DNA from: Xenorhabdus doucetiae
Lineage (GTDB): Bacteria; Pseudomonadota; Gammaproteobacteria; Enterobacterales; Enterobacteriaceae
Reading direction: 5' to 3'
Assembly (NCBI RefSeq): GCF_000968195.1
Contig: NZ_FO704550.1
Coordinates: 3,658,001 to 3,722,000 of the forward strand
DNA: 64,000 bases
Numbering within the stretch: the first letter of the stretch is position 1; each line of letters starts with the position of its first letter. The notes beneath the pieces are model-generated. The model was not told the DNA's origin. It saw only the letters and a list, made by a program, of their open reading frames with translations, and made no database searches. Of the stretch, positions 34,117-43,231 are shown one piece after another. The position numbers and the translations under genes are program-made.

Positions 34117-34857
34117 TTATCGCCTCTCCCATCGCAAATCATTTTGTTTCAAATAATTCACGCCCCCCATTAACTGCATTTGCCGTAAAATCCATTGTTG
34201 ACGCTGCAATACATATTTGGAGGGCGCATTGACTTTATAACGATGCGGGTTCGGCAACACAGCAGCGAGCAAGGCAGATTCAGAAGCCGTTAAGCGGCTG
34301 GCAGGTTTGCCGAAATAACGCCGGGCGGCTTCCTCAACGCCAAAAATGCCATCGCCAAACTCAGCAATATTCAGATAGACCGTTAAAATACGTTGCTTTG
34401 ACCACAATAATTCTAACACGGTGGTCATTCCCGCCTCTAACCCCTTTCTTATCCAACTACGCCCTTCCCAGAGAAATAAATTCTTGCTGGTTTGCTGGGA
34501 AATGGTTGACGCTCCCCGAATTCGTTTCTGATATTTTTTGTTATATGCCATAGCCGTTTCGATAGCATCAAAATCAAATCCCCAATGTTTTGGGAATTTT
34601 TGATCTTCTGCGGCCATAACGGCTAATGCCATATAAGGTGAAATTTGATTCTGGTCCACCCATGTTGAACGAGAAACATAAGAGAAATTAATTGACGCTA
34701 AGGCGCCAAGTTGTCTCTCAATCATTATCATGGAAAACGGCACCGGCAGAAATGAAAAAGCGATGACAGCAACAAACCATAGAACTGTGATCGACACGAC
34801 AATTCTTTTCAGCCAGTGCCACACTATTGAAAAAGGATTTCTCATCCGTTTACTCAA
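34117..34857 (-). CDS. mtgA: Monofunctional peptidoglycan glycosyltransferase MtgA
   Basis: 246-residue GT51 family transglycosylase that polymerises lipid II. One N-terminal membrane helix (about residues 15-38) precedes the catalytic domain with [14 protein letters not shown] (catalytic Glu), [17 protein letters not shown] and [24 protein letters not shown]-type motifs. Start is TTG 34857, giving MSK as in E. coli and overlapping elbB by eight bases. ATG 34845 is the alternative. Gene order mtgA-elbB-arcB is as in E. coli. Confidence 0.94.
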   Translation of the reverse strand: [246 protein letters not shown]

Positions 34858-35503
34858 TCATTTCCCATATTTTTCTCACCAATTTATCAATTCCCTTTTC
34901 CGCTTGAGCCAAAGATTCGGCGAGCATATAGGCGGGTGTTGTTACAATTTTGTGTTCAAAATCAATAATAACATCATCAACAGGACACTCAATATGTACC
35001 CCGCCCATCTTCTCTATTTGAGCCACAGTTTCTGGATCGTTGCCGATGGTGACTTTTATCGGTTTGCCTAATATTTTAGGCACCATCACCGGGGCAATAC
35101 ATATAAACCCCATCGGCTTACCTTGCTGGTGCAAGCCCTGCACGATACTTAATAATTCCTTATTTATTTCACAATCTGATCCTTTGAATGCGAAATTACA
35201 TAAATTTTTGGCAGCACCAAAACCACCGGGAATAATTAACGCATCCAACTCATTGATATTAACTTTGGATAAAGGCTGTATATTTCCCCGTGTTATACGG
35301 GCTGACTCTTCCATTATGTGGCGGCTTTCTGCTTTCTCTTCTCCATTAAGGTGATTAATAACATGATGTTGTACCTCATCAGGCGAAAAAAAAGACACTT
35401 TGGCACCAAGACGGCTTAAAGAGAGCATAGTCAGAACGGATTCGTGAATTTCACTTCCGTCGTACACTCCACATCCACTCAATATAACGGCAACCGATTT
35501 CAT
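34850..35503 (-). CDS. elbB: Glyoxalase/DJ-1-like protein ElbB
   Basis: 217-residue DJ-1/PfpI-superfamily protein, E. coli ElbB (GatL) counterpart. It has VAVILSGCGVYDGSEIHE at the N-terminus, IPGGFGAAKNLCNFA, and the nucleophile Cys in MGFICIAPVMVPK. It has glyoxalase activity in E. coli, and older work linked it to isoprenoid synthesis. ATG 35503 has GGAGAGGA upstream; an ATG four codons earlier lies within that ribosome site. It likely forms an operon with mtgA. Confidence 0.93.
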   Translation of the reverse strand: MKSVAVILSGCGVYDGSEIHESVLTMLSLSRLGAKVSFFSPDEVQHHVINHLNGEEKAESRHIMEESARITRGNIQPLSKVNINELDALIIPGGFGAAKNLCNFAFKGSDCEINKELLSIVQGLHQQGKPMGFICIAPVMVPKILGKPIKVTIGNDPETVAQIEKMGGVHIECPVDDVIIDFEHKIVTTPAYMLAESLAQAEKGIDKLVRKIWEMIE

Positions 35504-35621
35504 ATTCCTCTCCATTTGTAGTAGATTAATGCTTAACCCCTTAGAGGGTTAAACACCAATCTTCATCACAGATTTTAATGAATCTTGTAACAAAAATTCT
35601 TATCTTTGCTATGTTGGTACT

Positions 35622-35750
35622 TGTGTTCTGTGTGAAAGAATTCTTTCATTGCTCGCATCGAAAATAAACCATAGATAAGCGGGTAAACAAGTTTCCCTGG
35701 TGTTGGCGCAGTATTAGCGCACCCCAACTTCGGTTGGGGTTATTTTTTTG
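35622..35750 (+). ncRNA. arcZ: ArcZ Hfq-dependent small RNA
   Basis: Between elbB and arcB, on the opposite strand to both, lies the conserved 3' segment of ArcZ: UUUCCCUGGUGUUGGCGCAGUAUU followed by GCGC and a terminator hairpin (ACCCCAAC, UUCG loop, GUUGGGGU, then a T tract). The E. coli RNA has the same core at the same genomic position but with different stem bases, so the terminator has changed by compensation. A possible promoter is TTGTAA (35585) with TATGTT (35610), 19 bases apart, which puts the 5' end near 35622. The RNA's 3' end overlaps the end of arcB. In E. coli ArcZ activates rpoS and feeds back on arcB. In Xenorhabdus/Photorhabdus it acts through the regulator HexA on specialised metabolism. 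Confidence 0.88.
35721..35750 (+). terminator. ArcZ intrinsic terminator
   Basis: Eight-base-pair stem ACCCCAAC/GTTGGGGT closed by a UUCG tetraloop, followed by TATTTTTTTG. The T tract is on the plus strand, so it ends the small RNA rather than arcB. Confidence 0.92.
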
Positions 35751-38079
35751 TAACGCTTGGTAACCAATTTCTTAATATTTCTATATCCTGCTTCCATTCC
35801 AACTTTAACTCATCCACCCACTCCTGAACATTGTCCCACCACGCAGGTAAATCCGGTGACTGAATCTGTTGCGCCAATTGCTGTAAATGGCGTAACCCTA
35901 CCGAACCCGCCGCTCCCTTAATCTTATGCGCTTCTTCCGTGATCCCTTTTTGATCTCTGGCGGTCATATTGGAGTCCAGCAAGGCAAGGTAACCGGGCAT
36001 CATGGTTTCAAAAATAGCCAGGTTATCGGCAATCATTTTTGCCCCCACCAGTTCGATATATTGGTTTAGCATCTCCGTATCCAGCCGTTCTTCATCGCGA
36101 TTCATCATATCCACCTCCGGTAAAATGTTTTCAGATTCCGCTCCCTTACCCCAATATTTTTCTATCACGGTAGTCAATTCTTTGACGGATAAAGGTTTAT
36201 TGAGCACCCCATCCATGCCGGCATCAAGATATTCTTTTTTATCCTTTAATACATTCGCCGTCAGCGCGATCAAAGGCGGTAAGGATTGAGAAGCGTAACG
36301 CTGGTGCAATTGGCGGGCGATATCCAGCCCCGTCATATCCGGCAATTGGATATCCAGTAACACTAAGTCATATTCATCAGGATCAAACATGGCCAGTGCA
36401 TCATGACCGTTCATGGCAACATCCACACTGTTGCCCAGTTTCTCCAGTACGGAACGAGCCACAATGACGTTCAATTCAATATCTTCGACCAGTAAGATGT
36501 TAAGTGCCGGCAACGGCATCGTCTCTTGTTCAACTTTCCCTTCGGGCTGTTCATCAATGGCAGGGGCAATGACAGACAACGTGAAGCAAGAACCTTTGCC
36601 TAATGTACTTTTCACTACGATATCCCCGCCCATACTTTGGGCAAGGCGCTTCGAAACAGCAAGGCCAATCCCGGTGCCGGTGGCAGGACGCCCGCCCGCA
36701 CTGTCTTTGACCTGATAATACATGGCGAAGATTTTTTCCAGCTCATCAGCAGGAATACCAATACCGGAGTCCGTCACTTCAAACAATAAGCGCTCCCCTT
36801 CTTCACGCCAGATACGCACCTTAATTTCCCCTTTAGGGGTAAATTTCACGGCATTGCTAATCAGGTTCCACAAGATTTGGCGCAAACGGGTTCCATCGGT
36901 CAGCACCTTGGCGGGTAATGGTTGCTCTGGTTCCAGAACAAATTTAATCCCTTTCGGCTGCGCTAATAAGCCTGAAATGTTCTCCAAATCGGTCATAAAC
37001 CCCGTGAAGTCAATCGGTTGGTTATCAAGCTGGATCTTACGACGCTCAATTTTATCTAATTCAATGATATCATTGAAAATATTACCCAAAGTAATGGCGC
37101 TGACATGGATCGTTTCCAAGTATTTACTTTGCTCTGGGGTTAAGTCGGTATCCAGCAAGATCCGGCTCAGGCCCACGATGCCATTTAAAGGCGTACGAAG
37201 CTCATGGCTAATCGTGGAGATAAACGTCGTCTTATCCCTGCTGGCGTTCTCCAACGCATCCTGATAGCGCTTACGCTCCGTGATATCGCGCCCAAATCCC
37301 ATAAGCCCATGCCGTTTGCCAACGCGATCGTAAAAAGGGACTTTCCTGAGTTCAAAACAGGCCTTGCGCCCATCGGGATAAACCAGCCATTGTTCGTAAG
37401 TCAGGGAGACATTGTGGCGAAAGACTTTTTCGTCGGTTTCCATCACCTTACTGGCAATTTCTTTGTCGTAAACATCCGTCGGCGTCAGGCCAATAAGCTG
37501 TTTTTCGCTTTTGCCCGTCAGTAACTCCATCGCCCGGTTACAGCCGGAAAATTCGTTATCTTCATTGCGGTAATAAACCAAATCCGGCGAAGCATCCAGA
37601 AATGAACGCAACAGTACGGATTGCTGTTCAAGTTCAATCTGGGTTTTTTCGCGGTGCTCCATCTCCAGTTTGAGCTTATCCAGCAAAACCAAATGGGCTT
37701 TTTCCGCCTTTTCCCTGTCACTGATCTCCTGATTCAATTGCGCAATGTTTTCTTTGAGTTGTTGGTTTAAGGTCGCATCACGCTGACGCATTTCTTCCAG
37801 TTTTGCCACCAGACTCGATAAGCGCTGGCGGGACTCTTCAAGTTGCTCGACAACAATGGAGAGAAAATAGACCGCCCAAGGAGTAATCAATAAACCAAAA
37901 AAGATGGAGCGAATTAAATCAATAAGCTGTACTTCTCCATGCAGTACGAATGTCACCGCCATCTGCATAGCCATCGCAAGGATCACCAAAGCAGATGCCA
38001 GTAATAGGGAAAAGCGCACCAGCCCCAGTTTCATCATTAAATCGACATAATATTGGGCAAGCCCCCGAATGAGTTTCAT
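35740..38079 (-). CDS. arcB: Aerobic respiration control sensor kinase ArcB
   Basis: 779-residue hybrid histidine kinase. It has two N-terminal membrane helices (about 22-42 and 58-77), a coiled-coil linker, a PAS domain (about 150-270), a kinase core with STISHELRTPL (His 292), ATPase boxes (NLISNAVKF, GTGIGLAV), a receiver with LLDIQLPD, and a C-terminal Hpt domain with EEAHKIKGAAG. The quinone-sensing Cys 180 and Cys 241 of E. coli are both conserved. ATG 38079 (GGGAGCGGTT upstream) matches the E. coli start; an upstream in-frame start at 38121 adds 14 unmatched residues. The partner is ArcA, encoded elsewhere. The 3' end overlaps the ArcZ small RNA. Confidence 0.95.
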   Translation of the reverse strand: MKLIRGLAQYYVDLMMKLGLVRFSLLLASALVILAMAMQMAVTFVLHGEVQLIDLIRSIFFGLLITPWAVYFLSIVVEQLEESRQRLSSLVAKLEEMRQRDATLNQQLKENIAQLNQEISDREKAEKAHLVLLDKLKLEMEHREKTQIELEQQSVLLRSFLDASPDLVYYRNEDNEFSGCNRAMELLTGKSEKQLIGLTPTDVYDKEIASKVMETDEKVFRHNVSLTYEQWLVYPDGRKACFELRKVPFYDRVGKRHGLMGFGRDITERKRYQDALENASRDKTTFISTISHELRTPLNGIVGLSRILLDTDLTPEQSKYLETIHVSAITLGNIFNDIIELDKIERRKIQLDNQPIDFTGFMTDLENISGLLAQPKGIKFVLEPEQPLPAKVLTDGTRLRQILWNLISNAVKFTPKGEIKVRIWREEGERLLFEVTDSGIGIPADELEKIFAMYYQVKDSAGGRPATGTGIGLAVSKRLAQSMGGDIVVKSTLGKGSCFTLSVIAPAIDEQPEGKVEQETMPLPALNILLVEDIELNVIVARSVLEKLGNSVDVAMNGHDALAMFDPDEYDLVLLDIQLPDMTGLDIARQLHQRYASQSLPPLIALTANVLKDKKEYLDAGMDGVLNKPLSVKELTTVIEKYWGKGAESENILPEVDMMNRDEERLDTEMLNQYIELVGAKMIADNLAIFETMMPGYLALLDSNMTARDQKGITEEAHKIKGAAGSVGLRHLQQLAQQIQSPDLPAWWDNVQEWVDELKLEWKQDIEILRNWLPSVTKK

Positions 38080-38763
38080 AACCGCTCCCAGTAAAAAATT
38101 ATTCCCAGTCAAAGTCACCAAATTGAATCATAACGTAAAAAAATCCCAACTTCGTTAAGGGATATTACCCTCAATTTCCCGCAAGGAATAAAACATCAAC
38201 AAATAAGAATAATTATGCAATTGAGTTTCAGTTATCCTTTTTTAGACGAAAAAACGCCCAATCACTTTCTCTTAGAAATCGAAAAATATGCAATATAAAT
38301 CCGATTTATGATGAAAAATTAGATTAAAATATCGCAAATAATACGTTTCAAAGCATATCTAAAATAGATAATGTGGTGATTTTAGTGATATAACTCACAT
38401 CATTTAATAGAAATGATCTTGGTCACAAAATCAAAAAATTCGTTATTTACTCATTAAAATCAACAAAATAAAGAGAAAATATCGCCAAAAAACGTGATTT
38501 AACACTATTTGACCTACTCTATTTTTACCGTTAAGTTGGGAATTCACTGAAAATCACCCGTCAGAGAATTATCTGATTCATATTTATGCAGTGACAAATG
38601 ACATAACATCATTTTGATTTACCGCTTGTTAATGCCAATAAAACAAGTGGCGTTTTACTGAGGGCGCGAATTAGACGCCCGTAGAAATAATAGATCTCTA
38701 GACCATCTCGCGAGTGATGTGAGAGTCAGACAGAAAGTCGGACAGAACTTGGGGAGCGTTACA
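38080..38763. other. 684-base regulatory region between arcB and gltB
   Basis: Very AT-rich divergent region with no coding sequence. The E. coli neighbour yhcC, which lies between arcB and gltB, is absent. The length and A/T runs fit the large Lrp-bound control region known for gltBD in E. coli. One CRP-like palindrome is listed separately. I could not fix the -35/-10 of either gene. Confidence 0.65.
38384..38399. promoter_or_regulatory. CRP-like palindrome upstream of gltB
   Basis: AGTGA-N6-TCACA matches the TGTGA-N6-TCACA CRP consensus at nine of ten positions. It lies 365 bases before gltB and 305 before arcB, so which gene it would serve is unclear. Confidence 0.45.
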
Positions 38764-41700
38764 ATGTTGTATGATAGATTGCAGGAAAAAGATAACTGTG
38801 GCTTTGGGTTAATCGCACATATTGAAGGAGAGCCAAGCCACAAGGTGGTGCGCACCGCCATACACGCACTGGCTAGGATGCAGCACCGCGGTGCGATTCT
38901 GGCGGATGGAAAAACCGGGGACGGCTGTGGTTTGTTGATGCAGAAGCCAGACCGTTTCTTTCAGATGATCGCCAGCGAGCAGTCATGGCGGCTCGCTAAA
39001 AATTATGCTGTCGGCATGCTGTTTCTCAGTCAGGATGCCCAAATTGCCCAATCATGTCGTGATATTATCGAACAGGAATTACAACATGAAACCCTGTCCA
39101 TTGTGGGCTGGCGGGAAGTCCCTATCAATCGCGATATCTTGGGTGATATTGCCTTATCCAGTCTTCCCCGTATTGAGCAAGTTTTTATCAACGCACCGGC
39201 CGGATGGCGGGCGCAAGATCTGGAACGCCGCCTGTTCGTTTCCCGGCGCCGCATCGAAAAACGCATCACCGATAACGATTTTTATATTTGCAGCCTGTCC
39301 AATCTGGTTACGATTTATAAAGGGCTGTGCATGGCGGCGGATTTACCGCGTTTCTACCCCGATTTAGCCGATTTGCGCATGGAATCTGCTATTTGTTTGT
39401 TCCATCAGCGCTTTTCAACCAATACAGTGCCCCGCTGGCCGTTGGCACAGCCCTTTCGTTATCTGGCTCACAATGGGGAAATCAACACTATTACGGGAAA
39501 CCGTGAGTGGGCCAAGGCGCGGGCCTATAAGTTCCGCACGCCGCTTATCCCTGATTTACAGACTGCCGCGCCTTTTGTGAATGAAACGGGATCTGATTCC
39601 AGTTCACTGGATAACATGCTGGAACTGTTTCTCAATGGGGGGATGGATTTAATCCGCGCAATGCGTTTGCTCGTTCCACCAGCCTGGCAAAATAACCCGG
39701 ATATGGATGAGGATCTGCGGGCGTTTTTCGATTTTAATTCCATGCACATGGAACCCTGGGATGGGCCGGCCGGCATCGTTATTTCCGACGGGCGCTATGC
39801 CGCCTGTAATCTGGATCGTAATGGCCTGCGCCCTGCCCGTTATGTGATCACCAAAGATAAGCTGATTACCTGTGCTTCCGAAGTCGGTATTTGGGATTAC
39901 CAGCCTGATGAAGTTGTCGAGAAAGGCCGTGTTGGGCCGGGTGAATTAATGGTCATCGATACCTATGAGGGCCGTATTCTCCACTCGGCTGAGACGGATA
40001 ATGATTTAAAAAGCCGCCATCCTTATAAAGAATGGCTGGAGAAAAATGTTAAGCGTTTGATCCCATTTGAAGCGTTGCCGGAAGAACAAGTCGGGCAACG
40101 GGATTTGGATGATCGCTTGTTGGCGACTTATCACAAACAGTTTGCCTACAGTAATGAAGAGTTGGATCAAATCATCCGTACCCTCGGCGAAAATGGCCAA
40201 GAAGCGACAGGTTCAATGGGCGATGATACGCCGCTGGCCGTGCTTTCCAGCCGCCCGCGCATTATCTACGACTATTTTCGCCAGCAATTCGCCCAAGTCA
40301 CCAATCCCCCCATCGATCCCTTGCGTGAAGCCCATGTGATGTCACTGGCGACGCGCATCGGGCGGGAAATGAATGTTTTTTGTGAAGCGGAGGGACAGGC
40401 GCATCGGCTGTGCTTTGAATCACCGGTTCTGCTCTACTCGGATTTTGTGCAACTGACCACCCATCAGGAGTCCTATTATCGCGCTGAACGCTTGGATTTG
40501 ACCTTCAATCCACAGGAAACCTCGCTGAAACAGGCGGTTTCAACGTTATGTGAAAGAGCGGAAGATCTCGCTCGCCATGGGGCTGTATTACTGGTGCTGT
40601 CCGATCGCAATATTGCACCAGAAAACGTGCCCATTCCTGCGCCTATGGCGGTCGGGGCGATCCAGCACTGTTTGGTGGAGAAAAACCTGCGCTGTGATAC
40701 CAATTTGATCGTCGAAACCGCCGGTGCACGTGATCCCCATCATTTTGCGGTCTTGATCGGTTTTGGCGCGACTGCGGTTTACCCCTATCTGGCCTATGAG
40801 TCACTGGGGAAAATGGTGGACGACGGCACCATCAATACGCCGTATGCCCGCGTTATGCTGAATTACCGCAATGGCATCAATAAGGGGCTGTATAAGATTA
40901 TGTCCAAAATGGGCATCTCTACCATCTCCTCTTATCGCTGTTCCAAATTGTTTGAAGCCGTCGGGTTGCATCCCGATGTGACAGACATTTGTTTCAATGG
41001 CGTCGTCAGTCGTATTGGCGGGGCAGATTTCAGCGATTTTGAACAAGATCTGCGTAACCTTGCCAAACGGGCATGGCTGCATCGCCACACCATCGATCAA
41101 GGAGGGCTGCTGAAATATGTGCATAATGGCGAATATCACGCTTATAACCCGGATATTGTCAGTACCTTGCAGGCCGCCGTTCACAGTGGCGATTACCGTG
41201 ATTACCTGAAATATGCCGAGCTGGTTAATGGGCGTCCCATCGCCACATTACGCGATCTATTGACGCTTGCGCCTAAAGGTGAACCCGTCAGCATTGACGA
41301 TGTGGAACCGGCAGAAGCTCTGTTTAAGCGTTTTGATACTGCCGCCATGTCAATCGGTGCACTCAGCCCTGAGGCTCATGAGGCGCTGGCAGAAGCGATG
41401 AATACGCTGGGTGGTTTTTCTAACTCTGGCGAAGGTGGGGAAGATCCCGCGCGTTATCATACCAAGAAAGTATCCCGCATTAAGCAAGTCGCCTCCGGCC
41501 GGTTTGGGGTGACGCCCGCGTATTTGGCCAGTGCCGATGTGATCCAGATAAAAGTCGCCCAAGGCGCAAAACCCGGGGAAGGCGGCCAATTGCCGGGCGA
41601 TAAGGTCACGCCTTATATTGCCAAGCTGCGCTATTCGGTTCCGGGCGTGACCCTGATTTCTCCGCCGCCCCATCACGATATTTATTCAATTGAAGATCTG

Positions 41701-43221
41701 GCTCAATTGATTTTCGATCTTAAGCAGGTCAATCCAAAGGCGCTGATCTCGGTCAAACTGGTTTCCGAACCCGGAGTAGGCACCATTGCCACCGGTGTTG
41801 CCAAAGCCTATGCCGACCTGATCACCATTGCCGGATACGATGGCGGAACGGGAGCAAGCCCGTTGTCTTCAGTCAAATACGCAGGTTGCCCGTGGGAATT
41901 GGGGCTGGTGGAAACCCAACAAGCACTGGTTGCCAATGGGCTGCGCCATAAAATCCGCCTTCAGGTTGACGGTGGATTGAAAACCGGGCTGGATATCATC
42001 AAAGCGGCTATTTTAGGAGCCGAAAGTTTCGGTTTCGGCACCGGCCCAATGGTAGCTCTCGGCTGTAAATATCTGCGGATCTGCCACTTAAATAACTGCG
42101 CGACCGGTGTTGCGACGCAAGACGAAAAACTGCGCCAATCTCATTATCACGGCCTGCCGGAACGCGTCATGCATTATTTCCGCTTTATTGCGCAGGAAAC
42201 ACGCGAGTTAATGGCGCAATTAGGGGTGAAAAAACTGACTGACCTGATTGGCCGGACAGACTTGCTGGCAATCCTTGAGGGAATTTCGGCCAAGCAAAGC
42301 AAGCTCAATCTTGAGCCTTTGCTGGAAACCGCAGAGCCTCACACGGGTAAAGCGCTGCATTGCACAGAAGGTAATCCTCCTTTTGACCAGGGTACGCTGA
42401 ATAAACTCATCGTCACCCAGGCGATGCCTTATGTGGAGAACTCGCAAAGCAAGACCTTCTATTTTGATATCCAAAATACGGATCGCTCTGTGGGTGCTTC
42501 TCTCTCCGGTGAGATTGCGGCTCGGTATGGTGATCAGGGGCGGGCGGCCGATCCGATCAAACTGAATTTCAGTGGAACCGCCGGACAAAGTTTTGGCGTC
42601 TGGAACGCAGCCGGTGTTGAACTGACGTTAATCGGCGATGCCAATGATTATGTCGGTAAGGGGATGGCTGGCGGCCGCATTGCGATCCTTCCCCCTGCCG
42701 GTTCAGCCTTTAAAAGTCACGAAACCACGATTATCGGCAATACCTGCCTGTATGGGGCAACCGGCGGGAAACTCTTTGCTGCCGGACATGCCGGCGAACG
42801 TTTCGCCGTGCGTAATTCAGGGGCTATCACGGTGATTGAAGGGATCGGCGACAATGGCTGTGAATATATGACCGGCGGGATTGTCTGTGTGCTGGGCAGC
42901 ACCGGCGTCAATTTCGGCGCCGGCATGACCGGGGGATTTGCTTATGTGCTGGATGAATTTGATGACTTCCGCAAGCGCGTCAATCCCGAACTGGTGGAAG
43001 TGCTCTCAATCGATACCCTTGCCATTCATAAAGAGCATCTGCGGGGGTTAATCACCGAACACGTGCGCCTGACCCACTCTCAACACGGCGAAAGCATTCT
43101 GGAAAATTGGTCTCAATGGGTCAATAAATTCGCATTGGTCAAACCTAAATCCAGTGATGTCAGTGCATTGTTAGGGCACCGTAGCCGTTCTTCAGCAGAA
43201 CTGCGGGTTCAGGCACAGTAA
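38764..43221 (+). CDS. gltB: Glutamate synthase (NADPH) large subunit
   Basis: 1485-residue large subunit of GOGAT, converting glutamine plus 2-oxoglutarate to two glutamates. The propeptide MLYDRLQEKDN is followed by the nucleophile Cys 12 (CGFGLIAH), the start of the Ntn glutaminase domain. The FMN/Fe-S synthase domain has GEGGEDPARYH and, further on, CHLNNCATGVAT (3Fe-4S cysteines). The C-terminal beta-helix has repeated G-rich segments. ATG 38764 has GGGGAG seven bases upstream; the GTG at 38719 has no ribosome site. It is co-transcribed with gltD 10 bases downstream and in E. coli is activated by Lrp. Confidence 0.96.
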   Translation: MLYDRLQEKDNCGFGLIAHIEGEPSHKVVRTAIHALARMQHRGAILADGKTGDGCGLLMQKPDRFFQMIASEQSWRLAKNYAVGMLFLSQDAQIAQSCRDIIEQELQHETLSIVGWREVPINRDILGDIALSSLPRIEQVFINAPAGWRAQDLERRLFVSRRRIEKRITDNDFYICSLSNLVTIYKGLCMAADLPRFYPDLADLRMESAICLFHQRFSTNTVPRWPLAQPFRYLAHNGEINTITGNREWAKARAYKFRTPLIPDLQTAAPFVNETGSDSSSLDNMLELFLNGGMDLIRAMRLLVPPAWQNNPDMDEDLRAFFDFNSMHMEPWDGPAGIVISDGRYAACNLDRNGLRPARYVITKDKLITCASEVGIWDYQPDEVVEKGRVGPGELMVIDTYEGRILHSAETDNDLKSRHPYKEWLEKNVKRLIPFEALPEEQVGQRDLDDRLLATYHKQFAYSNEELDQIIRTLGENGQEATGSMGDDTPLAVLSSRPRIIYDYFRQQFAQVTNPPIDPLREAHVMSLATRIGREMNVFCEAEGQAHRLCFESPVLLYSDFVQLTTHQESYYRAERLDLTFNPQETSLKQAVSTLCERAEDLARHGAVLLVLSDRNIAPENVPIPAPMAVGAIQHCLVEKNLRCDTNLIVETAGARDPHHFAVLIGFGATAVYPYLAYESLGKMVDDGTINTPYARVMLNYRNGINKGLYKIMSKMGISTISSYRCSKLFEAVGLHPDVTDICFNGVVSRIGGADFSDFEQDLRNLAKRAWLHRHTIDQGGLLKYVHNGEYHAYNPDIVSTLQAAVHSGDYRDYLKYAELVNGRPIATLRDLLTLAPKGEPVSIDDVEPAEALFKRFDTAAMSIGALSPEAHEALAEAMNTLGGFSNSGEGGEDPARYHTKKVSRIKQVASGRFGVTPAYLASADVIQIKVAQGAKPGEGGQLPGDKVTPYIAKLRYSVPGVTLISPPPHHDIYSIEDLAQLIFDLKQVNPKALISVKLVSEPGVGTIATGVAKAYADLITIAGYDGGTGASPLSSVKYAGCPWELGLVETQQALVANGLRHKIRLQVDGGLKTGLDIIKAAILGAESFGFGTGPMVALGCKYLRICHLNNCATGVATQDEKLRQSHYHGLPERVMHYFRFIAQETRELMAQLGVKKLTDLIGRTDLLAILEGISAKQSKLNLEPLLETAEPHTGKALHCTEGNPPFDQGTLNKLIVTQAMPYVENSQSKTFYFDIQNTDRSVGASLSGEIAARYGDQGRAADPIKLNFSGTAGQSFGVWNAAGVELTLIGDANDYVGKGMAGGRIAILPPAGSAFKSHETTIIGNTCLYGATGGKLFAAGHAGERFAVRNSGAITVIEGIGDNGCEYMTGGIVCVLGSTGVNFGAGMTGGFAYVLDEFDDFRKRVNPELVEVLSIDTLAIHKEHLRGLITEHVRLTHSQHGESILENWSQWVNKFALVKPKSSDVSALLGHRSRSSAELRVQAQ

Positions 43222-43231
43222 GGAGTCAATA

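Noticed and set aside
36413..37264. Plus-strand open frames opposite arcB
   Set aside because: Ser/Ile-rich translations typical of antisense to a conserved kinase gene; no start signals.
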